From NCBI GenBank assembly GCA_008012315.1, contig SSEL01000022.1, positions 1-64,000 of the forward strand: a DNA stretch of 64,000 nt, read 5' to 3'. Position numbers and translations under genes: made by a program. This document shows, one piece after another, positions 62,911-64,000 of this stretch. Numbering within the stretch: the stretch's first letter is position 1; each line of letters starts with the position of its first letter. The DNA comes from Rhodospirillaceae bacterium. Its GTDB lineage: Bacteria; Pseudomonadota; Alphaproteobacteria; Dongiales; Dongiaceae. The notes beneath the pieces were generated by a model. The model searched no databases and was not told where the DNA came from. It was given only the letters and a program-made list of their open reading frames with translations.

Positions 62911-63591
62911 TCAGTATGGTGCGAGGGCGCTGACCAATGCCTGGGTATTGGGATTCTGGAACTTCCGCTGGATAACGATCGCATAGGGGGTGGCGCCCTG
63001 GCCGTAATAGGCCTTGTTCCAATCGTCCTTCTTCATGATACCGGATCCGTCGAAGGAAATGCCGCCGTAAAGCCCCGCGGTCTTGGCGAAGCTATAAACG
63101 TCGGATCCGAAATTCGTCGTTGTATCCGCGCCCATACCCTGGCCGACCGGACCGGCGGCGGCCGAGACATTGCCGCCCAGCTTCATCTGGTTGTCCAGCA
63201 CGGCATTGAGCGCTTTGTCGCTCATGATCGTGAAGACGGCCTCGCTGGTCTGGCCGCCGAGCTGCAGGCCGATGCTGCCGGAAGCGAGGGTATAAAAGGC
63301 CGGCTGGCTCCAACCGCGCTGCGCATCGCGCACCATCAGCAGACCCGATCCGCCTTCGCCGCCGATAATCACACCGGCACGGAACAGGCTGGGGAAGATC
63401 ATCACCGCCTTGGCTCGCTTCACATAGCTTGCCAGTTGGGAGAAATCAGGCGAGGTGATCAGCTTCTCGAAACTGATCCGCGACTTTTCGACCATTTCCT
63501 GCTGATCACTAAGCGCCAAAGCTGGCGGTACGAAACTGCAGGTTCCAGCTGCAGCGGCAGCAATCAGGAACGTGCGTCGATCAAGGCTCAT
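62911..63591 (-). CDS. SYLF-domain (YSC84-type) lipoprotein-like or secreted protein
   Basis: 226 residues. A signal peptide RRTFLIAAAAAGTCSFVPPALA has a Tat-like double arginine and a cysteine in the core; cleavage near residue 26, with a possible lipid site at C18. The SYLF domain is clear: KAVMIFPSLFRAGVIIGGEGGSGLLMVRD, PAFYTLASGSIGLQLGGQTSEAVFTIMSDKALN, YSFAKTAGLYGGISFDGSGI. Such domains bind lipids. GGAGGAG is a strong ribosome site. Role in this organism is unknown. Confidence 0.9.
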   Translation of the reverse strand: MSLDRRTFLIAAAAAGTCSFVPPALALSDQQEMVEKSRISFEKLITSPDFSQLASYVKRAKAVMIFPSLFRAGVIIGGEGGSGLLMVRDAQRGWSQPAFYTLASGSIGLQLGGQTSEAVFTIMSDKALNAVLDNQMKLGGNVSAAAGPVGQGMGADTTTNFGSDVYSFAKTAGLYGGISFDGSGIMKKDDWNKAYYGQGATPYAIVIQRKFQNPNTQALVSALAPY

Positions 63592-63775
63592 ATCACTCCT
63601 CCGGCGACTCGGTTGCATTGCTTCGGATGATACGCGCAACAGATACCGTCCGATTCGGTGTCATGCAATGGTGCACGAATCTGGCTATGGGGAAATTATG
63701 GCGAGGCTATGGCAAAGCTTTTTATCGCGCCGATAGGAGACTGAAAGCCCAATCGGCTAAACTGAACAAGAAGCA

Positions 63776-64000
63776 TCAGCGCGACAGGTTTTGCGGATGC
63801 CGATTGACGGCGACAATGCGCCAGGCAGCCCCCTCGCCGGTGCCGTCGATACGGTCGATCCGGGTGATGGAGCAGGTATCGATGGAAAAGCCCAGGGCCC
63901 GTTCCGGGTCAAGCTCAAGCGCGACGGCCAGGGCCGCGCGGATGGCGCCGCCATGGGTGACGGCGACGATATCACGACCGGGATGCTGCAGCGTGTGACG
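63776..64000 (-). CDS. Histidine phosphatase family protein, C-terminal part (cut by window edge)
   Basis: The last 74 codons of a minus-strand gene run off the right edge and were recovered by reading that strand. The key block is VAVTHGGAIRAALAVALELDPE, carrying the second catalytic histidine of the phosphoglycerate mutase-like family, followed by SIDTCSITRID and the tail VAVNRHPQNLSR. The first catalytic RHG motif lies outside the window. Many such proteins are sugar-phosphate or alpha-ribazole phosphatases. Substrate unknown. Confidence 0.85.
   Translation of the reverse strand, partial: RHTLQHPGRDIVAVTHGGAIRAALAVALELDPERALGFSIDTCSITRIDRIDGTGEGAAWRIVAVNRHPQNLSR

Overview
The window reads as chromosomal DNA of a GC-rich alphaproteobacterium, most likely of the Rhodospirillales or a neighbouring order. 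The clues are gene families typical of that class: a PhaR-type regulator, a DUF2125 protein, homospermidine synthase, a YcgN-type cysteine-rich protein, type-2 heme A synthase, and a chorismate mutase with an unusual C-terminal half next to HisC and TyrC. Genes are densely packed, with many ATGA-type overlaps. I see no tRNA, rRNA, insertion sequence, prophage or CRISPR array. Genus is not decidable from what I can see.

Layout. 1-1000: OxyR with an OxyR-type operator at the left edge. 1146-6346: a MASE1 hybrid histidine kinase coupled to a D-amino-acid-type PLP enzyme, then a DUF486 membrane protein and a cytidine deaminase. 6483-8695: ctaA overlapping a CobW GTPase. 8901-14549: a spermidine/putrescine-type ABC importer, a cold-shock protein and an amine oxidoreductase. 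14644-17375: ChaC, an EamA permease and a DUF2125 protein. 17403-19927: a D-cysteine desulfhydrase-like enzyme and homospermidine synthase. 20522-23826: an aromatic amino acid operon. 24124-29795: a methyltransferase, gloB, a GST, two EamA permeases and an aminotransferase. 29944-33600: an amino-acid ABC uptake locus with two binding proteins and two permeases but no ATPase. 33705-38347: a polyhydroxyalkanoate (PHA) locus (phaR, a PhaE-like gene, a PhaC-like gene, phaA, phaB). 38378-43888: a WYL regulator divergent from an EamA permease, then an aminotransferase and acetoacetyl-CoA synthetase. 44277-50977: chemoreceptor, YkvA, BKACE, Sel1, a TetR regulator divergent from an orphan polyamine-binding protein, OsmC. 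51028-53361: a TPR-PRMT-like protein and two small motility-type proteins. 53666-64000: a CitE-like lyase, an amidotransferase, a CBS-type histidine kinase, a YgjP peptidase, an Ada-like protein, a VOC protein, YcgN, a PHA depolymerase, MAPEG, SCO, a SYLF protein and a phosphatase cut by the right edge.

Three themes tie the genes together. The first is carbon storage: PHA synthesis, mobilisation and ketone-body activation occur at three separate places, and TGC-rich elements sit at phaR, phaA and the depolymerase. The second is polyamines: import, oxidation, homospermidine synthesis and a separately regulated binding protein. The third is thiol and oxidant handling: OxyR, ChaC, GloB, GST, OsmC, MAPEG, SCO. 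The observations most worth following are the 266-bp out-of-frame overlap of the PhaE-like and PhaC-like genes, the putative PhaR sites, a long perfect hairpin in the gloB leader, the kinase/D-amino-acid enzyme coupling, and the TPR-PRMT gene beside orphan motility-type small proteins. No clearly new defence or mobile system is visible.
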